Of a stretch of 8,988 nucleotides of DNA, positions 1 to 7,062 are shown piece after piece; the stretch's first letter is position 1, and each line of letters begins with the position of its first letter. The stretch spans positions 1 through 8,988 of the forward strand of contig JAKAAL010000127.1 of the NCBI GenBank assembly GCA_021802375.1, written 5' to 3'. Source of the DNA: Bacillota bacterium (lineage in GTDB: Bacteria; Bacillota_E; Sulfobacillia; Sulfobacillales; Sulfobacillaceae). The translations under genes and the position numbers were made by a program. The notes under the pieces are model-generated. The model did not search any database. It saw only the letters and a program-made list of their open reading frames with translations, and was not told the DNA's origin.

Positions 1-2
1 GT

Positions 3-563
3 TATTTATGGGGAACCATCCTCTGGCTTGAACTTCGCGCTCAAGTGCAAGCCGCCCACCGTCAAATTTATTTTGATGGATTGACCGGAGCTCAGTCTCG
101 CAGCTACGGGGAATGGTACCTAGAGGACGCCCTGAACAAAGGGCCGGTGGGAATAATCTTCGCCGATGCCGACGAATTCAAATCCATCAATGACCGCTTT
201 GGCCATGCAGCTGGCGATGATGCGCTGCGTCGTTTGGGAAACGCTCTAATAAAAGCGGTAGGTGCCCACGGAGTGGTGGTACGCATGGGAGGCGATGAAT
301 TTTTATGCGTGATCCCCGGTGCCGAAAGCCCTCAACAGTCGCTGTGGATGTCCCGCATTCATTCGGAGTTTGCCGCCGGTAGCCACAACCCCTCACTTCC
401 CCCCCTCAAAGCCAGTTTGGGATGGGCTTGGGCCGATATCGGAAGCGACCGCTCTTCACTGCTCGAACGTGCGGACCGCGCTATGTACCATCAAAAACAG
501 CAACGGCGCCAACACCGAGATCGGGACTTGCCCGCTACGCCCGACTCCATGCCCACGCCGTAG
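3..563 (+). CDS. GGDEF-domain diguanylate cyclase, 3' part (5' end outside window)
   Basis: The C-terminal part of a diguanylate cyclase, which joins two GTP into the second messenger cyclic-di-GMP. The frame is open to the left edge, so the gene starts upstream; the GTG at 45 is internal to the frame and need not be a start. The first visible residues (YLWGTILWLEL) look like the end of a membrane helix, followed by the usual FDGLTG domain entry. Numbering from codon 3: the metal-binding region DADEFKSIND is at about 55-64, GHAAGD at about 67-72, and an intact GGDEF active-site loop at 96-100. The end has the typical ADRAMY helix. The inhibitory RxxD site that normally precedes GGDEF reads GAHG, so product feedback at that site is probably absent. 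No EAL domain follows before the stop. Membrane anchoring is inferred from a short hydrophobic stretch only; the sensory part is not visible. Confidence 0.93.
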   Translation, partial: YLWGTILWLELRAQVQAAHRQIYFDGLTGAQSRSYGEWYLEDALNKGPVGIIFADADEFKSINDRFGHAAGDDALRRLGNALIKAVGAHGVVVRMGGDEFLCVIPGAESPQQSLWMSRIHSEFAAGSHNPSLPPLKASLGWAWADIGSDRSSLLERADRAMYHQKQQRRQHRDRDLPATPDSMPTP

Positions 564-569
564 GCATCT

Positions 570-585
570 TCCCCGTGCCGGGGGA
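570..585 (+). other. Small GC-rich hairpin after the GGDEF gene
   Basis: TCCCC and GGGGA are separated by six bases just after the GGDEF stop codon. The 5-bp stem has no T-tract after it, so it is at best a weak transcript end or mRNA-stabilising hairpin. Function is not established. Confidence 0.25.
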
Positions 586-672
586 TCGAAAAGCTTATCG
601 CGTGATCCACGCCCCATAAATAACGGTACAATAGCAGAAAGACGCTTTGCGCAATGAGTTAGGGGACACATT

Positions 673-680
673 AAAGGAGG
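673..680 (+). promoter_or_regulatory. Ribosome binding site deciding the start of the His-rich protein
   Basis: AAAGGAGG is a near-perfect Shine-Dalgarno sequence. It lies 8 bases before ATG 689, but only 2 bases before ATG 683 and downstream of the TTG at 647. It therefore selects 689 as the start. A TACAAT at 627-632 could be a -10 box, but no recognisable -35 lies upstream of it. Confidence 0.8.
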
Positions 681-688
681 CAATGGGT

Positions 689-1555
689 ATGAAATTTTGG
701 GACGCCTTTGGGCATCACGTGCGGAACGCCGCTCCCAACGATGAACTCACTGGGTTTCGGCTGGTGGGCGGCCAGGTCCTGGAGGTCATGGACCAATTAA
801 AGTCGGTGGCAGTCCCGACGGCTCATGCGTATATTCGGATTGCACGGGGCCTCGAACTATTTGCAGACACTTTGGTTGAACCATATTTAGGACAAGAAGG
901 CGCACCGGCGTTGCCTGCGTGGGTACAGAACCAGGCCCTGCATTTGTATCGGCCAATTCCTCCCCTGGTGACCGCAGCCAGGCAGGAGGCCATCGATCCC
1001 GACGGCCCCCGCGACGTAGATTTCCCATGGATATTAATGGGCCGGGTTTGGGGTGCCGAACGCGAAACCGGAGCCGTATTGGCGGGCTACGTCAATGCAA
1101 TGAAAGCCGTTATGGATGATGTAGAGGTCTTGCTGTCAGAAGTCGGCAACCCCAAAAAAGCCCGTCTCTACTTTGCTGAAGCGACCACCAATTTTGACTC
1201 GGCACGTTATCTACTACGGGATGGTCAAGAGATGTCACTGGCCAACAAAGCTTCCCTAGATGATTACCTATGGACGGCACTCGGCTACGCGCTAGGCGCC
1301 ATCCAAGAAGGCTGCGTACCGGGGATTATGCAAGACCTCGATATCGACACCCTGCTCGAAAGCCGTGAGCATCCCCACGGAAGCGCTCAGGAGGCGCATC
1401 CATCGTCTGACGCGGGGACCCCGCTTCTCTTTCTGGATACCGTTCGCCAAATTGCGGATGCCTGGAATCAGGCCGGTTCGTCTGACCACCATGAGCATAA
1501 TCACCACCACGATGAACACCATCACCATGAGCATCACCATCGCGACTGGGATTAA
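689..1555 (+). CDS. Unrecognised soluble protein with histidine-rich C-terminal tail
   Basis: A 288-residue protein of unknown family. It has no signal peptide and no membrane helix, so it is likely cytoplasmic. The body (about 1-235) looks mostly alpha-helical, with a Pro-rich stretch near 80-95 and an ERETGAV segment near 125. The last 25 residues (about 264-288) contain 13 histidines mixed with Asp and Glu, a composition typical of tails that bind or store transition metals such as Ni, Zn, Cu or Co. The frame extends upstream to a TTG at 647, but the Shine-Dalgarno at 673-680 supports ATG 689. It sits 178 bases before ctaG on the same strand, so a role near copper handling or oxidase assembly is possible, though this is inference from the neighbour only. 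His-rich tails also occur in nickel and zinc chaperones. That the gene is real is well supported; its function is not. Confidence 0.85.
   Translation: MKFWDAFGHHVRNAAPNDELTGFRLVGGQVLEVMDQLKSVAVPTAHAYIRIARGLELFADTLVEPYLGQEGAPALPAWVQNQALHLYRPIPPLVTAARQEAIDPDGPRDVDFPWILMGRVWGAERETGAVLAGYVNAMKAVMDDVEVLLSEVGNPKKARLYFAEATTNFDSARYLLRDGQEMSLANKASLDDYLWTALGYALGAIQEGCVPGIMQDLDIDTLLESREHPHGSAQEAHPSSDAGTPLLFLDTVRQIADAWNQAGSSDHHEHNHHHDEHHHHEHHHRDWD
1485..1540 (+). repeat. Low-complexity CAC/CAT-rich repeat encoding the His tail
   Basis: Imperfect tandem trinucleotides of His codons with interspersed Asp/Glu codons. The 12-mer CACCATGAGCAT occurs twice (1487-1498 and 1523-1534). Such tracts can change length by slippage, so the number of histidines may vary between strains. 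The antisense frame here gives a spurious Met/Val-rich reading. Confidence 0.75.
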
Positions 1556-1619
1556 GCATACTGTGCACAATCCCTCGAGAGATTCTCAGGTTCATCGCCT
1601 TCGCCATTAACCGACGCCC

Positions 1620-1648
1620 ACGACCGTACTTCGGCAGGTACTGGTCGT
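1620..1648 (+). other. Imperfect stem-loop between the His-rich gene and ctaG
   Basis: ACGACC pairs with GGTCGT and the adjoining GTAC with GTAC, giving 10 bp with one bulged T and an 8-base loop (TTCGGCAG when + strand is read). No T-run follows, so it is not a standard intrinsic terminator. It could be an mRNA processing or stability element in front of ctaG. The rest of the 178-base gap shows no clear promoter. Confidence 0.4.
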
Positions 1649-1733
1649 CGACGTCGCCCGGTCTTTCACAAACACCGCCTCGACCCTTCTGGCTTCACGC
1701 AGTCCTGGTCAGCGCACAGGAGATTAGACATCC

Positions 1734-2540
1734 ATGTGGCAACAATTAGCTGAGGTTCACGCTTTTGCTTCAAATCATTGGAGTGATTGGGCATTCGCGA
1801 TCGGATGTTTTATGTGGCTTTTATATATGTTGGTGACGGGTCCCTTCCGGCATTGGTTTGCCGATTCTCAAGCCCCATCCATGTCACAACAGCTGTATAT
1901 GGGGCTCGGGATGCTGACCTATTTCGTGGCCTTTGCTAGCCCTCTTGACTATATCTCGGATCGGTTCTTGTTTTCAGCGCACATGGTGCAACATATGCTA
2001 GAAGTCTCGGTCATGGTCCCGTTACTCCTGAAGGCACTCCCTCATTGGCTGTGGACGTGGGCTTTTTCATGGAACCCTTTTAAGAAAGTGTTCGGTGGCC
2101 TCGTCAATCCCTTTGTCGCCCTCATCGTCTTCATGCTAGTCTTTGATAATTTTCATTGGCCCGTGTTGTATGATCTAACCCTAACCAACCAAGCCTTTCA
2201 CGTCACCGAGCACCTTTTGTTTTTCTTTACCGCCACATTCCTCTGGTGGCCGGCGCTAAGTACACATCCCGCCTACCCTCGCATCGCAGCGCACGGTCTG
2301 CGGATTCTGTACCTTTTTGTGGCATTTGACGTAATGATGCCCCCGGCCATCCTGATTCTGATGTGGAATCACCCCTTATACTATCCCTATACCCAGGCCC
2401 CAGTCCGCCTCTTTGGACTATCCCCCGTCAGTGACCAGCAGCTTGGAAGCGTTATTATGCTGATCTTCGGAGCCATAAGTAATGGAATCGTCGCAATCGG
2501 AGCGTTTCGCCACTGGGAGTGGAATCAGTGGTACGAGTAG
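1734..2540 (+). CDS. ctaG: CtaG-type cytochrome c oxidase assembly factor
   Basis: A 268-residue integral membrane protein of the caa3_CtaG family. In Bacillus, CtaG is needed to form active caa3 cytochrome c oxidase, and the family is thought to act in supplying or inserting copper. Visible family hallmarks are the helix with HMVQHMLE (His83 and His87), the helix with HVTEH (His156 and His160) followed by an aromatic-rich LLFFFTATFLWWP stretch, and the NHPLYYPY segment near 212-219. About seven hydrophobic helices are seen (roughly 20-36, 54-70, 82-100, 124-140, 158-174, 188-210, 236-258). The length is close to the roughly 300 residues of the Bacillus protein, with no CopD fusion. The start is ATG 1734 with AGGAG at 1718-1722, slightly far (11 bases). 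No oxidase subunit gene lies in the window, so its partner enzyme is elsewhere. Confidence 0.93.
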   Translation: MWQQLAEVHAFASNHWSDWAFAIGCFMWLLYMLVTGPFRHWFADSQAPSMSQQLYMGLGMLTYFVAFASPLDYISDRFLFSAHMVQHMLEVSVMVPLLLKALPHWLWTWAFSWNPFKKVFGGLVNPFVALIVFMLVFDNFHWPVLYDLTLTNQAFHVTEHLLFFFTATFLWWPALSTHPAYPRIAAHGLRILYLFVAFDVMMPPAILILMWNHPLYYPYTQAPVRLFGLSPVSDQQLGSVIMLIFGAISNGIVAIGAFRHWEWNQWYE

Positions 2541-2679
2541 GGATTCGGCCTATTAATAGTTTTTCCTAACCAAGGGCCACCGGGCACGCCGCAATCTCCC
2601 AGCCGGCAACGCGGTGACGGAGGCTTCTTGTCATTGGCCTCGCACGGAGCCTTATCGTCTGCTCCACCGAGGGCAAGTC

Positions 2680-3783
2680 TTAATCCGTTAGGCCGCGTTC
2701 ATCGATAGCAATACGCCCGATCCCCCAGTCCCGGAGGTTTTCCATGATTTGGGTTAATTCAGCTTCGGGATCTTGCGCGCACGTCCAATAAAAAGGACCT
2801 ACTGTAAATGCATCCGCCCGTACCGTGATCCCCCAGGCATCAATGTCTGGATCCCAATCGATCGCGGCAATTGCGTCGCGAATATCCACTATCTGTTGGC
2901 TCAGTAAAGCACGAACCAAGGTGTCTATAGCCACGTGGTTGACCAATGTCTGGCCAAATTCCAAGGCATTGGCCCACACATCGGGGATTCCCGCGATGAC
3001 TGAGGTCAGTTTCATCACCGGCTCCATGACGGTGATGAACTCATCCCGCCAGTCACTAATCCATTGGCCTATCGCGGCTTGGTCTTGGTCATCATCCTCA
3101 TCGGTGTTATAGCCGGACAACATCAACCCATCATCTTCATCATCATCGGCCGTGACAATGAGGCCAATGAGAAATCGTAGCGTTAACCCGAGATCTCCGC
3201 TGGTTAGGAGCGGTGGGCCGAATTCCGGCTGCGGGATATCGCGGGCGGAGTCTGCCAGATGGGTAACGAACTGTTCTAACCATTGCCGTCGAATGGCCCA
3301 CGACTCCGGCAAGTCCTCTAGCCGGTAGAACCCGGGAAACACCGTCACCAGTGTTGTCGGACCCACGATCCCATATTTTCGTAGACTGTCGATAATTCGA
3401 TTCCGCGTGATGTCGGTCGGCAAGGTCAAGGGGACGGCATGAGAAGATTCTGTGACCAGCACCAGGGGGATGAGGAATACGGTCGCCACACCATGGGCCT
3501 TGACGACGTCGCCCAGCTCTATCCCGATTTCGGTTGCCGCTTCATCCGCCCAAAACTCCACCAAACTAGCCGCATCGTGGTGATGGCGCTCATCCAATTG
3601 CTCAATCGCTTGATAAAGAGGTTGGTCCGAGCCGCGTGTTACGACGCGTGCCACCAGATCCGCCAATTGATGTTCAACCAAGGTGATATCGTCTTGATCT
3701 GGACTGGAAGCCGCTTGTTCGGCAAGTTCGACAAGGCGCCGACTCCAATTAAATGAGCGGATTTTCCGTTTAGGGTGATTCAA
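2680..3783 (-). CDS. Unrecognised acidic protein, 367 aa
   Basis: A 367-residue protein I cannot assign with confidence. It begins with a basic stretch (NHPKRKIRSFNWSRR) and has an alpha-helical N-terminal part with HHHD at 67-70. A hydrophobic strand-like segment (TVFLIPLVLVTES, 101-113) and a region resembling a paired alpha/beta fold follow. Two acidic clusters, ADDDEDDG (212-219) and DEDDDQD (228-234), suggest a flexible loop. The C-terminus (GPFYWTCAQDPEAELTQ onwards) has a buried aromatic core and a final strand. The order of segments faintly recalls the DUF2863 family of proteobacteria, but that is memory-based and weak. The start is TTG 3783, supported by GAGGGAGGTG at 3791-3800 seven bases upstream. 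There is no signal peptide or clear membrane helix, so it is likely cytoplasmic. It is divergent from the membrane protein gene at 3953 and convergent with ctaG. Confidence 0.85.
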   Translation of the reverse strand: MNHPKRKIRSFNWSRRLVELAEQAASSPDQDDITLVEHQLADLVARVVTRGSDQPLYQAIEQLDERHHHDAASLVEFWADEAATEIGIELGDVVKAHGVATVFLIPLVLVTESSHAVPLTLPTDITRNRIIDSLRKYGIVGPTTLVTVFPGFYRLEDLPESWAIRRQWLEQFVTHLADSARDIPQPEFGPPLLTSGDLGLTLRFLIGLIVTADDDEDDGLMLSGYNTDEDDDQDQAAIGQWISDWRDEFITVMEPVMKLTSVIAGIPDVWANALEFGQTLVNHVAIDTLVRALLSQQIVDIRDAIAAIDWDPDIDAWGITVRADAFTVGPFYWTCAQDPEAELTQIMENLRDWGIGRIAIDERGLTD

Positions 3784-3790
3784 TACACGG

Positions 3791-3800
3791 CACCTCCCTC
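3791..3800 (-). promoter_or_regulatory. Strong ribosome binding site for a TTG start
   Basis: Read on the - strand this is GAGGGAGGTG, ending 7 bases before TTG at 3783-3781. It supports the unusual TTG initiation codon of the 367-residue protein; no in-frame ATG lies nearby. Confidence 0.75.
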
Positions 3801-3910
3801 AGAGGTTGATGATAGCATATTGCGCTGAAAGCCGGGTGATACCCACAATCTTCGAGACGGGAAAGTATGTCACCCTGGTCCTGGACATGCGGCTCCTTCC
3901 TGACCCACGC

Positions 3911-3916
3911 TATAAT
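3911..3916 (+). promoter_or_regulatory. Consensus -10 box (TATAAT) for the duplicated membrane protein gene
   Basis: A perfect TATAAT lies 36 bases before the chosen GTG start, in the divergent 169-base gap (3784-3952). Transcription would start near 3922, giving a short leader of about 30 bases. No good TTGACA-like -35 is found at 16-18 bases (CTGGAC at 3881 is too far, 24 bases), so the promoter may depend on an activator or be weak. A leftward promoter for the acidic gene is not clear; TATCAT read on the - strand (3809-3814) is a possible -10 only. Confidence 0.55.
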
Positions 3917-3952
3917 AGGGATTGGCGCATGACGATACGAGGGGGAATCACG

Positions 3953-5023
3953 GTGCTCATGAATTCGGGTCATCTCGTCCGGGTGCCCGTGTTGCGGTAC
4001 TTTTACGTTATGAACCTTGTGATCTTACTGCTGGTCCTGTTCTTAGGGGGCACGCTCGTGATATCGCGCGTCCAACGTCACCCTTTCCACCCGTGGAGAA
4101 ATGCTCCCCACGCCCGCAATGTCTTGCTCATCGGTCTGGGTGTCCTGTGGATGCTTGACGGCCTATTGCAGGCTCAGCCCTTGATGGTAACCGAGTTCGT
4201 TCATGAACTGGTAGTCCCTCTCTTAAACGGGCAACCCCGCATTGTGGTGAGGATGATGGATGTTGGGATGCATTTATGGAACGCCCATCCCCTGAGCTGG
4301 GACATCGTTGCCATTTGGGTCCAAATTCTTATAGGCCTTGGCATCATCTTTGGATCGGACACGGGTGTGCGTCGGCTCGCCCTATGGATTTCGATCGGCT
4401 GGGGACTCATTGTGTGGATTGGCGGAGAAGGCCTCGGTAGCCTTTTAGCCGGAGGCAGTTGGTTTGTCGGTAGCCCCGGCTCGGTCATCCTCTACGTTCT
4501 AGCAGCCTTTGTGGTATTGAAGCCCCCATCCGTGTGGCTAAAGCCAGCCTTTAGGGACGGCGTCAGAAAGACTCTGGCTGGCTTATGGGCCCTCTTTGCT
4601 TTGTTACAAGCCATGCCCGGATCCGGATGGTGGTCCACCCCGAAATTAGGATTCGACGTGTTTACCGAGGCGCAAATGGCACAACCCGACTTTATCTCAG
4701 CCCCCCTTTACCGCCTCGCTTACCTCGCCAGCCACGACCCAGGGCTTTGGAATGCAATCTTCGTAGGTTTGTTTTTCATATTGTCTGTCATCTGGGGTCT
4801 ATCGCGGCCAACCCGCCTGATGTGGATCACCACCATGGCCATTACCGTTGCCATTTGGTGGTGCGGTCAAGATCTGGGGATATTCGGGGGCATGGGCACG
4901 GATCCGAATAGTGGTGCCATGCTCCTATTGGGCCTTATAGTGTATGCGGACTTGGCGCCTGTCCCTGGGACGTCCCAATCGGATCCGCCCCATGAAGCAG
5001 AACGACTTACTCCATCTGCGTGA
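3953..5023 (+). CDS. Polytopic membrane protein with two repeated halves
   Basis: A 356-residue membrane protein with about nine hydrophobic helices (roughly 20-38, 55-75, 116-134, 142-160, 174-190, 208-222, 265-283, 288-304, 319-335) and a short polar C-terminal tail. The two halves match. LWMLDGLLQAQP (65-76) recurs as LWALFALLQAMP (211-222). HPLSWDIVAIWVQ (112-124) recurs as DPGLWNAIFVGLF (262-274). WIGGEGLGSLLAGG recurs as WWCGQDLGIFGGMG, each followed by a Gly/Ser/Pro loop and a last helix. This indicates an ancient internal duplication. I recall similar uncharacterised membrane proteins from actinobacteria, without known function. The frame is open back to 3806, but TATAAT at 3911 and GAGGGGG at 3939-3945 favour GTG 3953 (7-base spacing); ATG 3959 is the alternative. 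It might be a transporter or a membrane scaffold; neither is shown. Confidence 0.88.
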   Translation: MLMNSGHLVRVPVLRYFYVMNLVILLLVLFLGGTLVISRVQRHPFHPWRNAPHARNVLLIGLGVLWMLDGLLQAQPLMVTEFVHELVVPLLNGQPRIVVRMMDVGMHLWNAHPLSWDIVAIWVQILIGLGIIFGSDTGVRRLALWISIGWGLIVWIGGEGLGSLLAGGSWFVGSPGSVILYVLAAFVVLKPPSVWLKPAFRDGVRKTLAGLWALFALLQAMPGSGWWSTPKLGFDVFTEAQMAQPDFISAPLYRLAYLASHDPGLWNAIFVGLFFILSVIWGLSRPTRLMWITTMAITVAIWWCGQDLGIFGGMGTDPNSGAMLLLGLIVYADLAPVPGTSQSDPPHEAERLTPSA

Positions 5024-5041
5024 AAGATGCCTCCCCATCTT
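5024..5041. other. Small dyad between convergent stop codons
   Basis: AAGATG and CATCTT form a 6-bp stem with a 6-base loop (CCTCCC). It fills the 16-base gap between the converging genes and overlaps the TAA of the leftward gene. No T-tract follows in either direction, so any terminator activity would be weak and shared by both strands. Confidence 0.35.
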
Positions 5042-5498
5042 AAATACCGGATTCGCGCAGTGACATCCCATAGGCGATAGTGGCCACGAGCCAACCTACC
5101 GCCATCGTCAACGAGTCACCCTGGTGGTGTCCACCGAAAAAGTATCCCAAACCACCGTACCCTGCCACCAAAACGGACGCCAATCCGAGGCTTCCCCATA
5201 CGGTTGCTGTAGCTCGGCCATTAACAGCGGCAAGAATGACCGTCAGTATTGCCCCCAGCGTCAGCAAGACTCCGAACACCATATGCCCCATAAATAGCGG
5301 CCACCGGGCACTTTGAGACATCATGGTCCCCATGCTTCCCATCGCGCTTCCGATGCCCAGGGACGGTGCAAAGAGCGGCAACCGGACGAACAAGTTGGTG
5401 TACATCCCCAAGAGAAATTGAATGACAAGCCCGATCTCCATCAAAAGGATACTTCCCGTGACCAGCTCCGGGTGCATGGCTGTGCGTTCCCGGATCAT
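5040..5498 (-). CDS. Small four-helix, Met-rich membrane protein
   Basis: A 152-residue integral membrane protein of unrecognised family. Four hydrophobic helices lie at about 12-36, 67-92, 98-121 and 130-147. A methionine-rich loop, SAMGSMGTMMSQ (51-62), joins the first two. His72 begins the second helix, and a GGHHQGDS motif (122-129) lies between the third and fourth. Met and His at membrane surfaces may bind copper or haem, but nothing proves this. The frame is open upstream to 5678, inside the MutS-like gene, but that extension reads as antisense-like nonsense and has no RBS. AGAGAGG at 5507-5513 (- strand) lies 8 bases before ATG 5498 and decides the start; ATG 5504 is too close. It lies 70 bases after the MutS-like pair on the same strand, with no convincing terminator between, so co-transcription is likely. 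Confidence 0.83.
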   Translation of the reverse strand: MIRERTAMHPELVTGSILLMEIGLVIQFLLGMYTNLFVRLPLFAPSLGIGSAMGSMGTMMSQSARWPLFMGHMVFGVLLTLGAILTVILAAVNGRATATVWGSLGLASVLVAGYGGLGYFFGGHHQGDSLTMAVGWLVATIAYGMSLRESGI

Positions 5499-5506
5499 GC
5501 CCATCA

Positions 5507-5513
5507 CCTCTCT
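5507..5513 (-). promoter_or_regulatory. Ribosome binding site deciding the start of the small membrane protein
   Basis: Read on the - strand this is AGAGAGG, 8 bases before ATG 5498 and only 2 before ATG 5504. It removes the 60-residue upstream extension that the open frame would allow. Confidence 0.65.
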
Positions 5514-5568
5514 GGTAGCCTCCCACTTTTTCCCTGCGTTATGCACGCTTGTTAGAGGACTGCAGTGA

Positions 5569-7062
5569 TTAGCTTTCCTCGAAGATTTCTCGATACAAAT
5601 CGTCCCCGTAACTCGTCTCCAACGGAGGTGCCTCACATATTTTAAAAGTCCGTTTGGCATCCGGTTCCCGTGCCGCACGCAAAAAGAGCACGGTTTGGAG
5701 CGATTCTTGATAAAAACTACGAGCCAATTCGTACAAGTGGGTGACGAACATCGTCTTAATCTGTTTTTCTATTAAGGCTCGCAGAATTTGGCGTGAAATT
5801 TCGGCCCCTTCGCGTTCATTGGTGGCGGTAAACGACTCATTAAAGAGAATGAGGGCGTGCGGTTGCACCTGATCCACAATCTCACTCATTCGCTTCAACT
5901 CTTCGTCCAGTTTGCCGCTAGCCATGCTCCGGTCCTCTTCTCGCCTGTAATGTGTAAAGATTCCGGACCTTACACTGGCCTGAAATGAACCGGCCGCTAC
6001 AAACATCCCGGCCTGCATCATTAAATGGGCTACCCCCACACTACGCAAAAACGTCGATTTACCACCCTGGTTGGCACCCGTGACGAGGATCAGATCCTTC
6101 TGATCGGCTTGGAGGTCATTGTCCGTCACCGCCATGCCGAGTTTCAAGGCCAGGCACGGATCGTAGAGTCTCTCAGCGGACAGCCGCTGACCCGAGGCGT
6201 CTTCAGGAACCGGAAAACACACCGGCTCATCCAACGCGATCAACGCCTCATGGAGATTGAGGCATCCCAAATAGAATCCTAATTCGGTACGCAATTGGAT
6301 GAAAAAGTTCAAGATATGGTCTACGGATTGAGCCAGAGCATTAGCAACCGAGTTGATGCCCCGGTCCCATAACTCAGACAGCGCTTTAGCTCCTGCTTCA
6401 TCCCGACTAGCAACCACATAAGAGTAGTATCGCGGCTTGGTATGGGTCATGCGTTGCATCCATCCACGAGGTTCTTGATGAGGATTAAGAACATAGTCGG
6501 ACCCCTTATTTCCCGGCCCTAACCGAGCACTCATATCAAGACCCCGAGGAAATTTTAAATCTCTAAGGTGGCTATGAATCTCCTCAAGATAATCCGGCCC
6601 TACCTCTTCCACGACCATCGATAAGAATCGAGTAAATCCCTGTGACGTAAACTGAGACTGTTGGCTCTCGGCCAAAGTGTAGAGCCGTTTTAGTATCTCA
6701 GAAAAGCCCTCCATAACTTCTATGGCCCTACCTAAAATCGCGCTCGGATACCGGCTAAAAAAGCCAAAATAACTTTTCTTTTCACGCTCCATAGCGAGTA
6801 CCGCAAGCTTATAAATGTCTCGAACCAGAACTGGGTTCCGGATGCAATCCTGTAAAACTTGTTGACGATAGCGGATCTGGCTTGGATCTTTAAGCGGGCT
6901 TAGTAATGCATGTTGGGAGACATCACGTAGAAAGTCGTTCCCCTTGGCCATGGCTCCCCATAGGGTCGCCAATTCCAGATCCGTCGTGATGGTTGGTTCA
7001 TTGGGCATCACCGTGCTGTCCAATTCGAAATCCCGATCCACAAATAGCAAGGACACCTTCAC
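5569..7062 (-). CDS. MutS-family ATPase, second of a pair (short, no mismatch-recognition domain)
   Basis: A 497-residue protein with a MutS-type ABC ATPase domain at its C-terminus. Walker A GANQGGKST is at 329-337. The region THYRREED...GKLDEEL (370-389) stands where MutS has its Q/signature loops. The Walker B-like strand ALILFNES is at 403-410, with Asn408-Glu409 instead of Asp-Glu, then TATNEREGAE. His442 in VTHLYEL is the H-loop, and a SYGDD motif follows near 484. Residues 1-320 are mainly helical and correspond to the MutS core/lever region. The N-terminal mismatch-binding and connector domains of MutS1 (usually 800+ residues in total) are missing, as is the Smr nuclease domain of MutS2. 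The start is GTG 7062, overlapping the upstream TGA (GTGA) with AAAGGAG 8 bases before. Translational coupling and shared ancestry suggest that the two proteins act together, perhaps as a heterodimer on DNA; the substrate is unknown. Confidence 0.92.
   Translation of the reverse strand: MKVSLLFVDRDFELDSTVMPNEPTITTDLELATLWGAMAKGNDFLRDVSQHALLSPLKDPSQIRYRQQVLQDCIRNPVLVRDIYKLAVLAMEREKKSYFGFFSRYPSAILGRAIEVMEGFSEILKRLYTLAESQQSQFTSQGFTRFLSMVVEEVGPDYLEEIHSHLRDLKFPRGLDMSARLGPGNKGSDYVLNPHQEPRGWMQRMTHTKPRYYSYVVASRDEAGAKALSELWDRGINSVANALAQSVDHILNFFIQLRTELGFYLGCLNLHEALIALDEPVCFPVPEDASGQRLSAERLYDPCLALKLGMAVTDNDLQADQKDLILVTGANQGGKSTFLRSVGVAHLMMQAGMFVAAGSFQASVRSGIFTHYRREEDRSMASGKLDEELKRMSEIVDQVQPHALILFNESFTATNEREGAEISRQILRALIEKQIKTMFVTHLYELARSFYQESLQTVLFLRAAREPDAKRTFKICEAPPLETSYGDDLYREIFEES

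Noticed and set aside
1292..1607. Leftward open frames rich in Met, Val and Ile opposite the His-rich tail
   Set aside because: They are the antisense reading of CAC/CAT repeats (GTG/ATG), have no ribosome binding site and lie fully over a better-supported gene.
2541..2679. Possible terminator between ctaG and the convergent acidic gene (CTATTAATAG then TTTTT; GAGGC/GCCTC)
   Set aside because: The palindrome can form only about a 3-bp stem and the second pair has a 12-base loop with no T-run; neither is convincing.
3806..3952. 49-residue N-terminal extension of the duplicated membrane protein
   Set aside because: A consensus -10 box lies inside it at 3911-3916, and a good ribosome binding site immediately precedes GTG 3953.
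5499..5678. 60-residue N-terminal extension of the small membrane protein
   Set aside because: It overlaps the end of the MutS-like gene, is basic and low in any membrane-protein character, and the ribosome binding site at 5507-5513 points to ATG 5498.
6025..6282. 85-codon rightward open frame inside the second MutS-like gene
   Set aside because: It lies antisense to the conserved ATPase region; the opposite frame has clear motifs and this one has none.
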